A stretch of DNA of 64,000 nt from Spodoptera frugiperda (taxonomy: Eukaryota; Arthropoda; Insecta; Lepidoptera; Noctuidae), in contig NC_064213.1 of the NCBI RefSeq assembly GCF_023101765.2, positions 8,246,001 through 8,310,000 of the forward strand, written 5' to 3'. The number at the start of each line of letters is the position of its first letter. Position 1 is the stretch's first letter. A program made the position numbers and the translations under genes. A model generated the notes under the pieces. The model worked only from the letters and a program-made list of their open reading frames with translations, had not been told where the DNA came from and made no database searches. Below are positions 34,744 through 49,499 of this stretch, piece by piece.

Positions 34744-36687
34744 GTGAGTGGGTATCTGTCACTATAAATCAAGATGCGCTGTCATTTTAATTGATAACCT
34801 GTGACTATTTGCTATGATCTCATGTTAAGTTTAAGTGACAATATTTGAGACAGTAATGTGTTACGTAGTATTTAAGTTAAAACATAAAGTTACCAAAACA
34901 GGTAAATTTCAGTTGGTTTGAAAGAAGAACAGTGTTTACCTACACAACAAAACTACATTAATTAATAAGTTTTAGTATAAGTAGGTAACTATGCTTATTT
35001 CTATATATCAACATGATTCCTTAGTATCAACAATGAGATAAGTACGTATATAGTATACAGTAGTATAATCGAGCACATTGTATTAAGTAGTATCACATAG
35101 TTTATAGTTGATATATCGTAGGGCAAACAAAGCTCGTTGAATCATTCAACAACCCGCACATTTGCAACACAGAACGCATCACATTTCTTTAGTATAAAGA
35201 GAATAAAATATACACATGCATACATTTTCTGTTGAGAAAGTTAGCAAACATCTATCCTACAAGTTATTATTTTATCTTTCAATGCAACAAATACAATTTG
35301 TTTCACAAAAAAATACAAGAGAATCATACTATGTATTAAACTTCAATGAAAATGTATTTTGTTCACCGAAAAAATGACATAACATGTGATTGTAAATCAA
35401 AATATCTCACGCCCATAATTTGGCAGTTACAGCGACACGTTATATATGTTCATATGACAGAAGGTGGAATAATGGCCCCATGTGGCACTGTTCCAGGTCA
35501 ATGACACAGAATCTGAAGACAATGTTCCACTTTTATCTAACCTGGGAATCTGCCGGAAGAAAAGACTAAAGGCTTGCTACTTGTCAACTATTGTCTCTTT
35601 CAAAACCGGCTGATGAGATGACAATATTGATTACAATAACACATAGTTTTCACAACCCACTCAGAATTCTATAGTCACACATGACAATCAATCACAGTTT
35701 ATATATTTTCATACTCGTAAAATTACGTAATTTTCTAATCAAGTATTTGAATTTCGTAAAGAACCTTAAGACTATTTCTACGTGTGATTTATCATGTTCA
35801 TGTCCCATGAGGTAACACGCATGTAATTATAGTCTGTGTACCAGTGACGTATTAAGCTCTTTTCTTTTTAAACGACTTTATTTCAAAATGATTAGTCAAC
35901 TCTTAATAGTCTTAATTGTTGAGCCTTGTGTGTGTATCTTAGAATTCAAACGTCCATTCAAAATGTAGTTTACAAAATGATATGAAGTAGGCATTCATTC
36001 CGCAACGTGCCAGTATTAAGGTTAACAATTAAGTTGGCATAATGAAGTGAGATTAGCTAAACGATTATAATTTTTTCTGTATCTTCTGCATTCTACAGTT
36101 TTAATTACCCTTGATTGCACTGCTCGCTTCCAAAAAAACACTTCCTAATTCGCTTGTGATTCACATTGTTCGAACGAATAGCCGGATTGTTTCTATCTAT
36201 GCTGTATAATACGTATTCTAACGTTTAAAACTGTGTAAGTCTGCCTTATGGGTTGCTATACATACCATAGCATTGCGTCAGGATTGTTAACTTCTTCTTA
36301 ATGCCTGTAAAGTTCTCGAGCTATATCAGTTAATTTCTGCTTTATATCCATAATAATCGATAGTATGAAAAGCGTTAGTTGCATGGTCTGCACAATTTAC
36401 CGCTGTAATAAAACTGGTCTGTTGGTAAAACATGAAAGTGCTCCGTAATTCCGGATTGTTTCCAAATCGATCTATTATTACAAGCTTGCTAGGCACTGGA
36501 GTTAGACTGGGTAGGCATTTTGACCGCTCCCACTGATCAGCGATTTGCTCAAATTACCAGTCTGAACAATTATCTAAATATCGCAATCCATAGAACCAAC
36601 AATTTATGACAACCCACACAATAGTGACATCATCCAAGCATTTTGGCTCTTAATTCAGAGAAAGCAAATTAAAACAATTTAAAATCT

Positions 36688-37180
36688 GGGGGCACGGTAG
36701 TGCCCCGCCAAGACGAGCCAAGCGAAGCGCAAGGGCACTACCTACCTTTTCTCGAAGCGCTTCGTCGTATTTTTGAACCTTCATAACTTGAGTTTGGGTT
36801 ATACCAGATAAACAAAATTTTCAGGATATAATGTCAGTGGTAGACTTAATAAACCTCTAAAGTTTCAATTGCATAGCTCTTATACTTTAGATTTTATTGA
36901 TATCTAAAATACCCCGATTTCGTCACTCACTCACTCACTGATGATCAACAAAATTCTTAAGGTACTTCCTGAAGTCCTAGAAAACTGAAATTTGGTATGT
37001 AAGCTAGTATTAGTACCCAAACAACAAAAAAATCCTAAAACTTGGAACTTTTACCCCCAACCCCTTAAACTAGGGGGTGAAAGTTTGTTCGAGACTTCCG
37101 CAACTTTTGACGCTAGAGGTCTGAATGCGGCCGCGGAGGGTAAAAATCTGAAATAGGGAAACTTAATTCCCTATTTCCTG
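36688..37180. repeat. Interspersed repeat with hairpins at both ends
   Basis: Starts with GGGGCACGGTAGTGCCCC (7-bp arms, 36,689-36,706) and 'gccaagacgagccaagcgaa', includes 'aaccttcataacttgagttt' and a cactcactcactca run. Near its end is a perfect 10-bp hairpin AAATAGGGAA (37,151-37,160) with TTCCCTATTT (37,167-37,176). Non-coding. The style is of a dispersed lepidopteran repeat; its class is not determined. Confidence 0.55.
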
Positions 37181-37354
37181 CTTGAATCTGAAAATCATAC
37201 ACAAGTACATAGAACACAAACTTTTCATCAAATCAAAACATTATCCTACCCATAAGTACTTAGATATGAATAATATTACTACACTAAACTTCGGTAAGTG
37301 TTTATTAATCAACCTATACTTTTGAACATAAGCATCGTAAGTATAGTATGCGCC

Positions 37355-37460
37355 AACGCCCGCCGCCTGCCCCCTCGTCCCCGCGCAGTAGCTAAAAATA
37401 ATCGGCCCGTCAGCGAGCGCGGCACCCGAACGCGGGCAGACGCGCGAGGGCAGACGTCGT
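37355..37460. other. GC/CpG-rich patch in the putative first intron
   Basis: About 100 bp of strongly GC-rich DNA ('cgcccgccgcctgccccctc', 'gcgagcgcggcacccgaacg'). It could be an alternative promoter or leader exon. 'tcgtaagtat' just upstream (about 37,335) resembles a donor but precedes the GC-rich block. Confidence 0.25.
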
Positions 37461-37721
37461 TGACGGTTGTCTCGTTGAATGAAAAGTTTTCGGAATATTT
37501 CGGTGATTTAAAAGTTTGCTATCGCGGAGAAAAAAACCATTTGCCTAATATTTAATTGTTAGTAGTTTAGTAGGTAAAGGTTTAGATACTAGTGTTTTAA
37601 TTTTCATTGATAAAAAGTATTAGGATTACGTTTCCAATTTTCTTATAAATTTAGTAGTTTAGTAGGTGAATTTGTCGCTTATTTTATCGTTCTATCATAA
37701 GCAACCTACAAAAAGAAATGA

Positions 37722-38053
37722 GATCCCACAAAAACATTTCATGTTAAATGTTGCCAAGACGAGACCATATAGCTCGCACTGTCAAAAAGTAATCAGATCC
37801 CGTGTAGAGCCAAGTTTCTAACCCTATACTTTTGAACTGGCGAGTTGGCCGCACGGAAAGAGTTTAGAAGATTGAATAGATTTTTAAGCTCAAGCCCATA
37901 TGACGAATAGCAAAAAGTCCGTGCGGCCGACTCGCCAGTTCAAAAGTATAGGGTTATAAACTTGGCTCTACACGGGATCTGATTACTTTTTGACAGTGCG
38001 AGCTATATGGTCTCGTCTTGGCAACATTTAACATGAAATGTTTTTGTGGGATC
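37722..38053. repeat. 332-bp near-perfect inverted repeat (136-bp arms)
   Basis: The left arm (37,722-37,857) and right arm (37,918-38,053) are reverse complements with only two mismatches that I find over 136 bp, around a 60-bp loop. Both ends are GATCCCAC-type; outside GATC the pairing stops. No ORF and no clear target duplication other than the palindromic GATC at the tips. It may be a foldback or long-TIR MITE. If transcribed from the + strand promoter upstream it would fold into one long RNA hairpin. Confidence 0.9.
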
Positions 38054-41000
38054 ACTTTTTTAGAATACAACGTCAATTCTTTTCTTTTTGCATAAAATTA
38101 ATGTCATTTGTTTTACAGTAAAACTTTTTCTACGATCTCTTTTTATGCAACATAAACTACAAATGATAAGATAAATAATAATTATTATTTGGCAACATGA
38201 GTTCCGGTATTGTACAGAGAAATACACACTTCCACTTCCGTCTTTATTTATCCAAACGAATATTAAAAGTATTCGATAAGATTTAAACATGTCTTGTAAG
38301 ACATAATGATTAACTTGAACGGACGCAAACAAATTGATATTTCAATAAGTATTACACAAGTTGGTAATATCAACTTTACGTGAATGCTATAAAGACTTAA
38401 TCTTTACATAATCCATATACCATGATACCTTTCTGATATAATATGCTATAAAATTAATAAGCTCATCTTCTTTGAATTAAATTAAAGCATATTGTATTAT
38501 ATTAATAAAAATACCTACACATATTTGAGTGGCTTATTAGAAAATATGAGTTTCAAGAAATGGACTTTTACAGTGATTAAAAAACGTGCTGCTAAGTTTT
38601 GTATTAAAGTAGTTTCTTTAAAAATGATGAATAATTGCTGTGTATTCACAATTAAGATCGATGATTATATTATTTTTATTATCAGTAAGTAACTAAAAGC
38701 AATCTTCATGGTTCTCGCCCGCCCATTCCCAACCATTGTTATTGTTGCGTCAACTCTTCCTACTAATTCGAGAGTCCCTTGGATTGCACTAATAACTAAT
38801 TCACACAACTATTAACAAGTACTCTACGATTGTGTAAAATGTAATTACTCGCCTTCATACATACTTCAAAATTTTATGGTAATTCCAAGGAGTTTTCGTG
38901 TGATCAAAACTCAATTAATGCTACTTTTCTCACATTACCGTTTATGTAAATATACTTTAAGACTGATTCGTTATGAAATCGACTTCCCTTTTTAAGAATT
39001 TCGACACTACAAAACTAACGTTTTGTGAAACTGTTGATTGGTTAAATAAGCAAACTTCGAAACAGTAGCTGCAGCAAATTAAATCACAGAAAATTCATTC
39101 TACTTGATATAACAAACTAATATTTAAATAAGAGTTAATCATGAATATTCACAAGATGAAACATTAAATAAAAATATGAGAATAGAAACACGATATTTGA
39201 TTTTTTCCGTGTATTTTTTATTAATTAATTTCGACTGCACAGTCAATTTACAAAAACTGTTGAATCGAATAGAAAATTACCAATGATCACTAGGTATCAC
39301 GATTGCTCTCGATGCACAAAAAAGTTTGGACTATCTGGTCTTACTATTATTAATATTTATTGGAGCTCATCGATCGATGTAAAGCAAAAAATACAAGGAT
39401 CCCGGAACTTAACGATCTAGGTAGGTATGTACGTCATAATGATCGCTACTAACGTCTGATCACTTGACTTGTTAAGTATTACCAACAAAAACTTATGGAA
39501 AATCGAATTCAATTCACACTCAGACACATTTCCGTAAAAAACCACAAAACTACAAGATGACTAACTTCCCGATACAAATACATATCCTAAAATATTTGCA
39601 CAATGAATCATCATTTTCTTCTCTCAGCAACAGAGATTTTTTGTGAATTTTCATAAGAAACGAAACCGCAATTAGCTCACTCCAAATAATTTCGAAGAAG
39701 ACACGGCTAGGTACATTTTTTGCCCTTGCAATAGTAATTACTATGGCGAACTGACGTAATCCATCAGCTCACGACCAAAAAACTTTATTAATTGCTAAAT
39801 CAACGCAAAATGAACTTAATGGCTGTAATTGGTCGTTAGATGCGTTGAACCCGGCCTTATTTATTATGTTTAATTAGAAGACGTTTTGAGAGCTCCATAT
39901 TATAATTCTGTATTCAATTATCAGTGTGATGGATGGGTCAGTTAATTATGTGGCACGTCGTTTAAGAAAATTATATTCATTCATTATGTAGGCGTCTGAA
40001 TATGTGTAGTATGTTACTATAGGAGTGCAGCGAATATAGATATGACTATGACTAGATATGATTTATACTTTGACTTTACCAATATAACCACGAAATGGAA
40101 TACAGAACCATACATAAATAACAACGAAAATATAAAAGTTTATTACTTTGTTTACGAGTATTTGAACTGCAACTATCAAGTATTAGGTTAACTCTGGTAC
40201 AAAATCAAACACATGGTACATATGTATAAGGTTTCCAACGAGCCATCGTTAAAACGTTTTTAATAATAGCATTTTTCTTTTTCCACAACTTGAATAGTTT
40301 TTCTTAAGCCGATGAATTGCCAATGTTATGTACGCCATTATCGTCCCGTGTATCAGGTCATTATTTTGTGTATTTAAATGTTACATGTTTACGATGTTGC
40401 AGTAATTTTCCATTAAATAAATACAATACTATAATATCTTCACAACCCAAAATTCACCATAATATCTACAACAGATGTAGAACAACTAACTAGAACGTGC
40501 AAAACATTGCATGAGCGTATTAATTTAACGACGGGACATCCCGTGTGTTGCCAGAACAAAATATTAAAACCAAACCAGAACCAACCTTCATTACAAACGG
40601 ATGCATTAAAAAAAATACTTTGTTCGAAATATGAAAAACATTCGTTATGCTGTTGTTGTATGAATATGAAATAATAGTTATGGAATGGAGTGTTATGTCA
40701 TAAAGAAATACACGATAAACTCCTTTTTTGAAGCGTTCAACACAATGGTCAGTTAAATGGGCTGTATGCAAATCTTTGTAGTTTAGTAAAACAGCGGACG
40801 ACCTCAACGCGGCCTCGGCGGTCATGACGCAGCTTCATAGATCAAGTAGGAAGAGGAAAATTATCTAGCGTACCTACATATCATACATTCTTCATACGTT
40901 ACTTTCTAGTTTCTACTATGCTACCAGGAAATGCATAGTTCATGTAGAACTATTATTTATACAGACTGTAGTAAAATGTCGCTTCTTGATCTGTTTTTGT

Positions 41001-44000
41001 TTCACGTTTGCCCGAAATCCAACCTTCTACTTGTGAATGAAAAACTGTCTTTTTTATTTGTTGTTTAATCTCCACAAATGACACAGTAACACAATTTGAC
41101 CACAGTTGTAAAACAAGTGTACAATTCCTCCATAAAATTAAATAACAACAAAGGAATTAGTCACTTTACATTGTTTCTTAATTTCATTGGACACGCTGCC
41201 TCCTTGCCTCCGATGTACGGATGAGATAAACCTGATAAATTCCCACGTTAATTGAGTGCACCGCGGCCGCCTACGTGTCGCAATCACGTTTATTGTTACG
41301 GATCAACAAGCAAGACCCGGCAAACGTGTCTACGACTCACATTAACCTCGAATTATCCAACGAATTCACATTACTGTATTAATATTGAATTCATAGCGAT
41401 ATCAATCATTCGGATAGCTAACTACCAAATGTTAATTAAACATTAATTCTCTTATACTATTATGAAACAAAAACAAAAGACGTGAGCAGGTACCTAAAAG
41501 CAATAATAAAATACTGATATTAATCCCGTCATTAGTCTGCGGCCTTAGCCATTCATTGTAATGAGTATCTGAAGTTCCTTCACAACGGGCACAATGCTGT
41601 TCACGCGGCGTGTGCGCTCACGCACCGCGCTAATCACACCCCGCGCAGCACAGTATTAATTAAACCTTCCATAGGTTTATCTGGTCGCCGGAGGAATTGT
41701 CTTAATTCTCTTACGGCAGCTATCTACGAACATATCTCATTACAGGACCTTGGCTCGAATACCAACTGTCCGTTGTTTTTATACACCGGCTCCGCTGTCA
41801 TTTGAGAAGGTTGTACCGGAGCAGCACTCAATGCAAACATGTTGCCAGTGTTGTTCGATGCACGCGGCTCATGCTCACACCCGTCACTTGAAAAATTACT
41901 CTCGGCCAGTAGATGAACTATTTATGTCTATGCACTTAATAAATCAAATTTAATAATTAATTCAGTTATTCAGATACTTGGCCAGATAATTTATCACCAG
42001 GATTTAAACGCCCAAGCACCTTGAATTTATTATTTGATCGCACTCACAATTAGCTGATAATTTATAATGTTGCACATTATCTTCGATCTAGATGCCAACA
42101 AAAGGTAACGAATTATATTTCGGCTCTTAAATAAATGGTTCTTGCATTTATTTTTAAGTGCGAAATATAATGCATAGCTTCAGATTGTGGAGTATGTGGA
42201 GGTCGCCAGACATCGCAGTCAACTATTAAGTCGTAAGTACGTCACGTTTACTATATTTGCTAAAGAACAAAACAAACTATTTGAGAAGTAACTAGTGTTA
42301 CCGCGAGCATAACTCGCTTACTCTGCTACATTTTGAATGTGGACTATTGGCAAACGAATACGAAACACATTCCGCCACTATAAACAGCATCGCGTCGTCA
42401 AGGTTGTCAATCATAGGCCAGCACTCCAAGAGAATGAGGCCTTAACTTACTTACCTCCGAAAAACTATAGAGTTTAACCTCTTACACTTATTTGATATTC
42501 AAATTAACAGCTTTTACACATTAGTGGGTCTAAGTAACTACAAAACATCACGACATACGACACGACACGATGATTTTGCGTGTTTGCCGATCGATTGTGC
42601 AATCCACAGAGCTAATAGGTTATTTAGTTTTTAAATTCCAATTCACTGAGCCATAATTTTTAAACAAATTAGATCACTAATATTCCGTACCTACTTCTTG
42701 TTTAAAAATAGAATTGTCGTTAAAAACTGATGTTATCGGCCAGCTTCGTGTCGTTAAGCCAAATCTATAAGACACTATGTGGGTCTACTTTGAGCAATAT
42801 TTTTAACTAGAACATCGAAACCTTTACCTGTACAAAACCAACAAAGAGGAACATCTCTAAACCTTGAAATACATCGTTATGTAAAAACTACGATACCTTA
42901 CTTATGTGTACTGGCGATGGGCACCAAACTCTTTGTGAACAAGTCAAGGTCAAGTTTGGAGCACTTGGCTCTGGTCGAGCACACGTCGGGTTATGTAACG
43001 GCGACTGACCGTGCCCACGTTGTAACAAGAACAAGTCAGAACAACCGTTGATTGATCTACTTTAAACCGACAATAAGTATAAAAACTTCCACCGAACGTG
43101 TCCAATATAAGTTGAAAGGCAGTGAAATGAAGAACTCGTTTTGTGAACCGATTTTTTCAATGCTTTACGACAATGTTCGTAATTAATGCCCTTGGGAAAG
43201 GTCTAGATATACTGGCGATTGATTGTTGTTGTGTGGATTTGTTTTGTATAGGAACATTATAGGTGTTCTGGTCGATTTAACTGTCGGTGGACTTTGACTG
43301 TCACTTTTAGTACCATTTTACTTCTGTTATACGAAAAGTGAACATTGCGAAAACAGACTAGGTTTAACACATGACTATGATCATCTGTACTAGTCGCAAA
43401 TATCTAATTACACGATGATATACGTATTTTTTTTTATTCATACTAATTTCCTGTGCTTATTATAGTTTAATAACACTCAGCTATAATGATTGCCATTCAT
43501 CCGACCGAGCTTGAGATGCTCTTCAAGATACGGATATGACCATCAATGTCCGAATTATTAATTGAAGTTCAAAAAATATTGACTCACATTATGTATTCGT
43601 ACATGAACTTTATGTAGGAACGCAATTATACACAACAAGTGGGCAATTCTGCAAAAATAAGCGTAATACTTGTTCAGAATAGATACTTAAAAAAGATACA
43701 TGAAACAAATATAGTAAGAACACTTGACTTTGACTTTTAAGCATTATAAATGATCACACTTGAAACGTCAATTAAATACAATTTAAAGGCTACGAATTTA
43801 TTTCAGATACATAGATTATATTAACAATTAAAACTGATACAAATTAGCTCGAATTAAAAACAGTTTAGTGTTGGCACGGTCAAAGTCAAAGCGTTTATTT
43901 TTATTAAATTAGACCAGTGGAGGACATTTTCGAAAGTCAAAAATACCATTAACAAGTAATACATTAAACATATTTTTTATGTTTACACGTTTTTAATGTG

Positions 44001-44596
44001 TATGGTCATCAAAAATAAGAGTGTGTACCTACCAAATATCAGATCAATCTGTCATCAGAAAGGGGGTAAAAGTCCAATTACTAATTTTGACCCAAACAAA
44101 CAAACGAGGCAAGCTAAATAAAACCGTTTAGTAATAATAATAAAGAATGTGTTTCATTGTCATGAGTCATGGCCATTTACTGACTAAATAAATCTTCTTG
44201 GTAAATTGAGATAAAGTAAAGTAAAAGTATCGTCTTAACTTTAGAAAATTTTACGCCACTTTAAGCAATATTTCTTTTACTTACTCATCTATGACTAAGT
44301 TATTGAATGGCACAATATTAATTCCTGTGCATTACGAAACTTTTGAGGATGTGCCGTCATAGTGTAGCGATCTAAGAGTGTGATGCGTGTGCGCCGATGT
44401 TCCGACCGTGCTAGAAGTCACGCATGCGTGCTGGCCCTGCGGTCACGTACGCTGACAGACTAATTCACGTACATAGAACACCTACGGCAATTTGGCATTA
44501 AGCCATGAATAGATTATTATAAGGATCGCCATTATAATATGTTTCGCCACATTTGTACAATATTTGTCCAAAATTAATAATGATCTGGTTATTTTC

Positions 44597-45010
44597 TATA
44601 CAATGTGATAGGGGTGACACTTCTAATCCGTTAAGGCTGAGTACTACATCTAATTTTATCGACAAAAGTCGGGGGTCGAAGGGGTCGAATTCCCTCCCCC
44701 TAAAAATTATGGCTATTTTAATATTTTTTTACTTTTTTTGATATCAAAGGTTGTATGCGTCGTAGAAACAAAAAAAAACAACAAACGGTAGCTAATAACC
44801 TTGGCTAACTAATTCATTACTTTTTTCATATGTTTGATAATGTTTTGGTGAGAAAAAACATCATTTGTGAATTATTTTTACCGAAAAAATCACAATTTTT
44901 CAATATTTTCAATTAGGGTTAAACACCCCATATTATTTTTTTTGTCGATAAAATTAGTTGTAGTACTCAGTCTTAACGGGTTAGAAGTCTCACCCCTATC
45001 ACATTGTATA
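44597..45010. mobile_element. 414-bp MITE with about 70-bp terminal inverted repeats
   Basis: The left arm begins TATACAATGTGATAGGGGTG (44,597) and the right arm ends with its reverse complement at 45,010. Pairing continues for about 70 bp, to 'ttttatcgacaaaa', with a handful of mismatches. TA at both ends is consistent with a TA target duplication, as in Tc1/mariner elements. The AT-rich interior has no transposase. The short open frame across the left arm is not a gene. Confidence 0.85.
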
Positions 45011-47713
45011 ATTAATTCACAAACATAGTTTATCCATGTTTCCACGAAATTAAAATTGCCAATTAGGTATGTTAACTAAGAATCAGGGTTCAGACACGTA
45101 TTATTAATGGAGAAAAGCTCTACTAGTTTCGAGTCTCAGAGGGACTCTTCATCATGAGCAGCATGCGCAAACGCACCGACTTCTTGGCTGCACGACGTCG
45201 CCGCGTCTGCGATAGTTATTATAAAAATTTGGTATTTGCTGATAATTAGGAATCCCAAAAATACTCAAAGTTCTTTAGAACAAATCTATAAATAGTTAGT
45301 GTAGTAAATAGTAGTCGTAGGTACTTGCCACAACAAAACTAGCGAAGAATACACATAATAAAAGCATTCAATCATTAAACGGAAATCAGAAAATCAATAA
45401 AGCGTACCTTATCCATTAAATATCAACTCTATAATAAAACGTTTATGCCTTTCAAACGGGAGATCAGAGGTGAGCAGTATAATAAACTGCAGTTCATTCT
45501 ACCGGTATCATATTTTACTCTCAAGGACGAACGTCCGACATTATAGGCACATTGTAGTCTTTATAGTCGCCGAGAACACGGCGATAACACTATAATTACG
45601 ATGCAAGTGCAAATTATTGTACTTAGTTATTACCTACGGCTACAAGCATGCATAAGGCCGCCCACTTCACTGCAGATACGATCATCTTTAAGATTCCAGT
45701 AACTTGTTGAATCTCTTTCAAATAATCGTGCACTAGGATAGTTACCATAGTAAAGTTACCACGACTTGTATTTATTTTTTCCTGTTATATTGTTTTTTTT
45801 TTCGAACTTCTTGTCTAATTTACCTATTAATATGTGATCCTGCTTTTATCTATACATTAGATTTTAATTTATACCAATGTCTATTTCCATTTTGCATTTT
45901 CTTTTTCACTAATATCTACCTTAAACTATTTTTAACTGTCTGGGTATTTTTAACCACAACTATTTTACAAGTGAACTAAAAATACACATAAAATAGCAGT
46001 CCTACCTTAGTATACCTTTGTTCTACATGCACTATAAGCACAGCTTCTTTTGCCTAATAGGAAATGTTAACTGGCTACTGATAATGATCAGCGACCTTTC
46101 AAACAATGCCCATTTAGACGCTACAAGGAGGCGATCGCATGTTCTCTACGAACAAATATGTTGTTATGCTAAGTTGAATTGAAACTAATTAGAAGCAGAA
46201 CGAAGGAAATAAATACATTCAACAAGCAGACATTAATGGTTGCTTAACCAAGCAAACAAGTAATGCTTTAATTGCATTGCTTGTACGATCTTAATCGTAG
46301 ATTAAATAGAAAACTTTCCATTGTGTTTCCATTTTACGCCCTACGGCCATTAAGTTAAGGACTTAACAAAATAACTTTAAATTATTTGAAATAAATGGTG
46401 TAAAGACATTTCTGTGTAGCAGGTTTCTTGTATTAGCTGTTTGTCTAACCATTATACTTTTACAAAGAATATTTGTAAAGAACAATTAGCACAGTGCAAT
46501 CAAGTTATCAAGTGTCATTGCAAGGTTGTCTCAACTACACTCGTAATGTCTATTTGATACTTAGATATTCAACAACTTTACGTGCACGTTGTACTATGTA
46601 TTGAGAGGTGTTTGTACGAAATCAATTAACGAATCGAAGTTTCAAGGGTCGTTGACGGTTTCTTAAAAGCTTAAACATAAAACTAAGAACATATCAGTAA
46701 TGAACTTTAAAAACCAGTCGATTATGTATACATATACATATGTAAATCACTGCAAGGCGTGAACGCATTCTTTAATGCGTAAATGTCAAAATCGCAGATT
46801 ACATGTCGAAAGATACGTCCGCCCTTTATTGCTACAATAATAACAGAGATCGTACATTTCGTAAACATGCACAAATTGTATGACAGAACACATTAAAATG
46901 TTTAATGTGTAACATTAAGGCTCAAACACAGTAATGACGAGGGTCAACGACAGCAGAGGAACAAAAAGTACTTAAAGGCGATGCCCTGGAACTAGCTTGT
47001 ATAAAAACTGCGCACATACCTACCTTTTGTTATAATATAATATGTATACGTGACACGCATGTGCTATGGATCATAAACTCGGTAAGGAACAAGGCTGAGT
47101 CACTGATTGAGGTAAGGTGCTCCATCGTACCCTGTGCCCTCGACTTCGAACGGCCGTGACAGGTCCATGACCACACTTGGAGCTCATCTGATATGGTCGA
47201 GGAAGAATTTTCCTGATCACTCGGATGCTCTGAGACTTTACTATGTACACGTTCCTTGATGTGATTTGTTCGTGGAACTATAGTCAGTAAGGAAAATGAA
47301 AATTTTATTTAAATTAGGTACCTACTTCAAATTTACGAGTTTGTAGTGTGTAATAAATAACAGTCTATATATAAGACAAAGTATAAAATACTTTAACCAT
47401 TTTTATTCTTCTAAAAAGTAGACTTGATTTAATACTTAGAAAAACACAATAAGGTAGACTTTTTCTAATATGTATATGGATTCCACAACCTAATGTTTAG
47501 CTACTTTAAGATTGATTAAGCCTTCGGTGCATAATGTATATTATAGTACAAACGATGTAGTATTACAGTAGTTAACGTTGCAACATTAATCATTTCTGTG
47601 GTTGCGAACTCCGCAATCATATCCATTAATTATAAAATCCAACAAACGGATTAATTATTGCGTGGTTCCGTACCTAGTAATATATGTGTGCAAGAAAACA
47701 TTGTTTGTTTGTT

Positions 47714-47954
47714 ATTGCGCTTGAGCGCTTCTCGCGAAACTTTCTATCTCGCACAGCAAAACTGTGGAATGAGCTGTCGTCGGTGGTATTTCCGAACCAA
47801 TACGACCTTCAAACCTTCAAGAAAAGAGCATACTCCTTTTTAATACAGGCAACACACCTGTGACTCCTCTGGTGTTGCGGGTGTCCATGAGCGGCTCTGA
47901 TTACTTACCATCAGGTGACTCGTAGGCTTGTTTGCCATTTATTCCATAAAAAAA
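47714..47954 (+). mobile_element. LINE C-terminal fragment and 3' tail
   Basis: Frame 47,714-47,863 encodes 49 residues ending in TGA, with the LINE C-terminal signature FLSRTAKLWNELSSVVFP and TFKKRAYSFL. It is followed by the 3'UTR with gttgcgggtgtccatgag, 'ttaccatcaggtgactcg' and an A run to 47,954. The coding end is undamaged but the rest of the element is missing (5' truncation). This copy ties the 'accatcaggtga' tails elsewhere in the window to a CR1- or Jockey-like LINE. Confidence 0.85.
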
Positions 47955-49499
47955 TTGCAACAACTTAGTTATTCAATTATAAAAATCGTAAAATACGTAT
48001 TTAATTTATGTTTTGAAATCAAAATGCTCTTACTAGACTTAGGTTCCACAAGCATTTGAATTATATCAAACAGTCAGTACCTACCTACCTAGTACAATAC
48101 ATATAATAATGTTAGCATTATTAATGCATTATGCTACAGCAACTAATTTGATATAATATCTACCTTCATGTAACCTGGCGGTTGTGATCGCCCTTGCTAT
48201 CACCGATGGACAAACAAGGTCAATACACCGACCTTCCTCGGAGCACAATGACCCACGCACTACTTCCTGGAGTCACAGGGCAAGGTTTCTTAATTAGACA
48301 ATAATAGAATAATAATATTTGTTGCTAACTTCATAAACAATCGTGCTTTTGCTAGATCACCAATTGTTTGAAGTAAATTATTACATTAGTTTTGTCATTA
48401 GTCCCCAAGGTAGGATCCTGCATCTCAGGGACTTGAGTTAAAATACCTCCAAAATAATTTAAATTAAATAACTAAATCTGAACCTGTGATACCTAACACG
48501 TACTTTATTACTTCGTGATTACTCACCCCTTCGGAGAGTAAAGGGGTGATACAAAGTATTTTCCATTAAGATTTTTTTAAACCTCGACGGTAGCAAAAAA
48601 GCACAGAAAAGCACGGCACCGATAGTAAGGGGTTACCGAGGCTTTGCCGACCCTTAAAAATCCTATTTACTTCCTTCTTGACGAAGCCCATATTATTGTA
48701 GCCTCCTAGGAAAACCCACGGCAAGGAGGGGGAAATACCTGGAATCGAACTGTACTGACTACTGCGTGAATTCCCTGTCGATGGCGATAGTATTCATTGT
48801 CAATAACAATGTCTTTATAATCTTGTATTCTACATAATATTTGATCAAGGCAGTACAAAAATAGCTTTCATTTTAAGCTTGACCCTGAAATTGAACTCTA
48901 CATTGTTGTTCAATTTCTATAAATAGGTTTCAATACATGTATATACAATACGGGTTTTTGCTAAAAAAAAATATCTTAATCAGCTCTCACAACACCCGCG
49001 AAAGGTACAAATGTATTTTACTACTAACATACTACTTACATGCTACGCTACGCATGCCAAACGCTTCAACTCCAAACACTATAACATAGAAAATTTCGAA
49101 ACAGTCTAAATAATATTATTGTGAAATCTATAAACACAACACTGAAATATACACAAGGCTGAAGAGGCTTCTACTAGAAATCGTACATCACTCAGTCACT
49201 CAGTAATACAAAGAGAAAGCAACGATATACGCAACAGTTACCAACATAGCGCCAATATCCATGAATCCTCATAAACGAACGAGTACTACATTTAATAGAA
49301 ACTACCTACCACTTACATAATAGTAAGATTACTAGTTTTATTCCCCCAGGGAACAAAGCCAATATCGCACCCACTGGCCACTTTACACTCAACCGCCCAA
49401 TCATGTCATTAGTGTCTTGGAATAGAAAACTATATTACATAATAACTGTAACCATACAATACATACAATCATATTGTCAGAGAGCACGTTACACCTAGG

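Noticed and set aside
37312..37838. A 'cctatacttttgaac' 15-mer shared between 37,313 and the inverted repeat arm
   Set aside because: One 15-bp match is expected by chance in a window of this size; no similarity extends from it.
40520..40825. Minus-strand frame of 101 codons starting MTAEAALRS
   Set aside because: No recognisable family, AT-rich codons in its second half and no splice context; it could be a repeat fragment but there is no second copy in the window.
48700..48780. Possible minus-strand tRNA ('ggaatcgaac' resembles a T-loop)
   Set aside because: No matching acceptor stem, D-arm or anticodon arm could be drawn.
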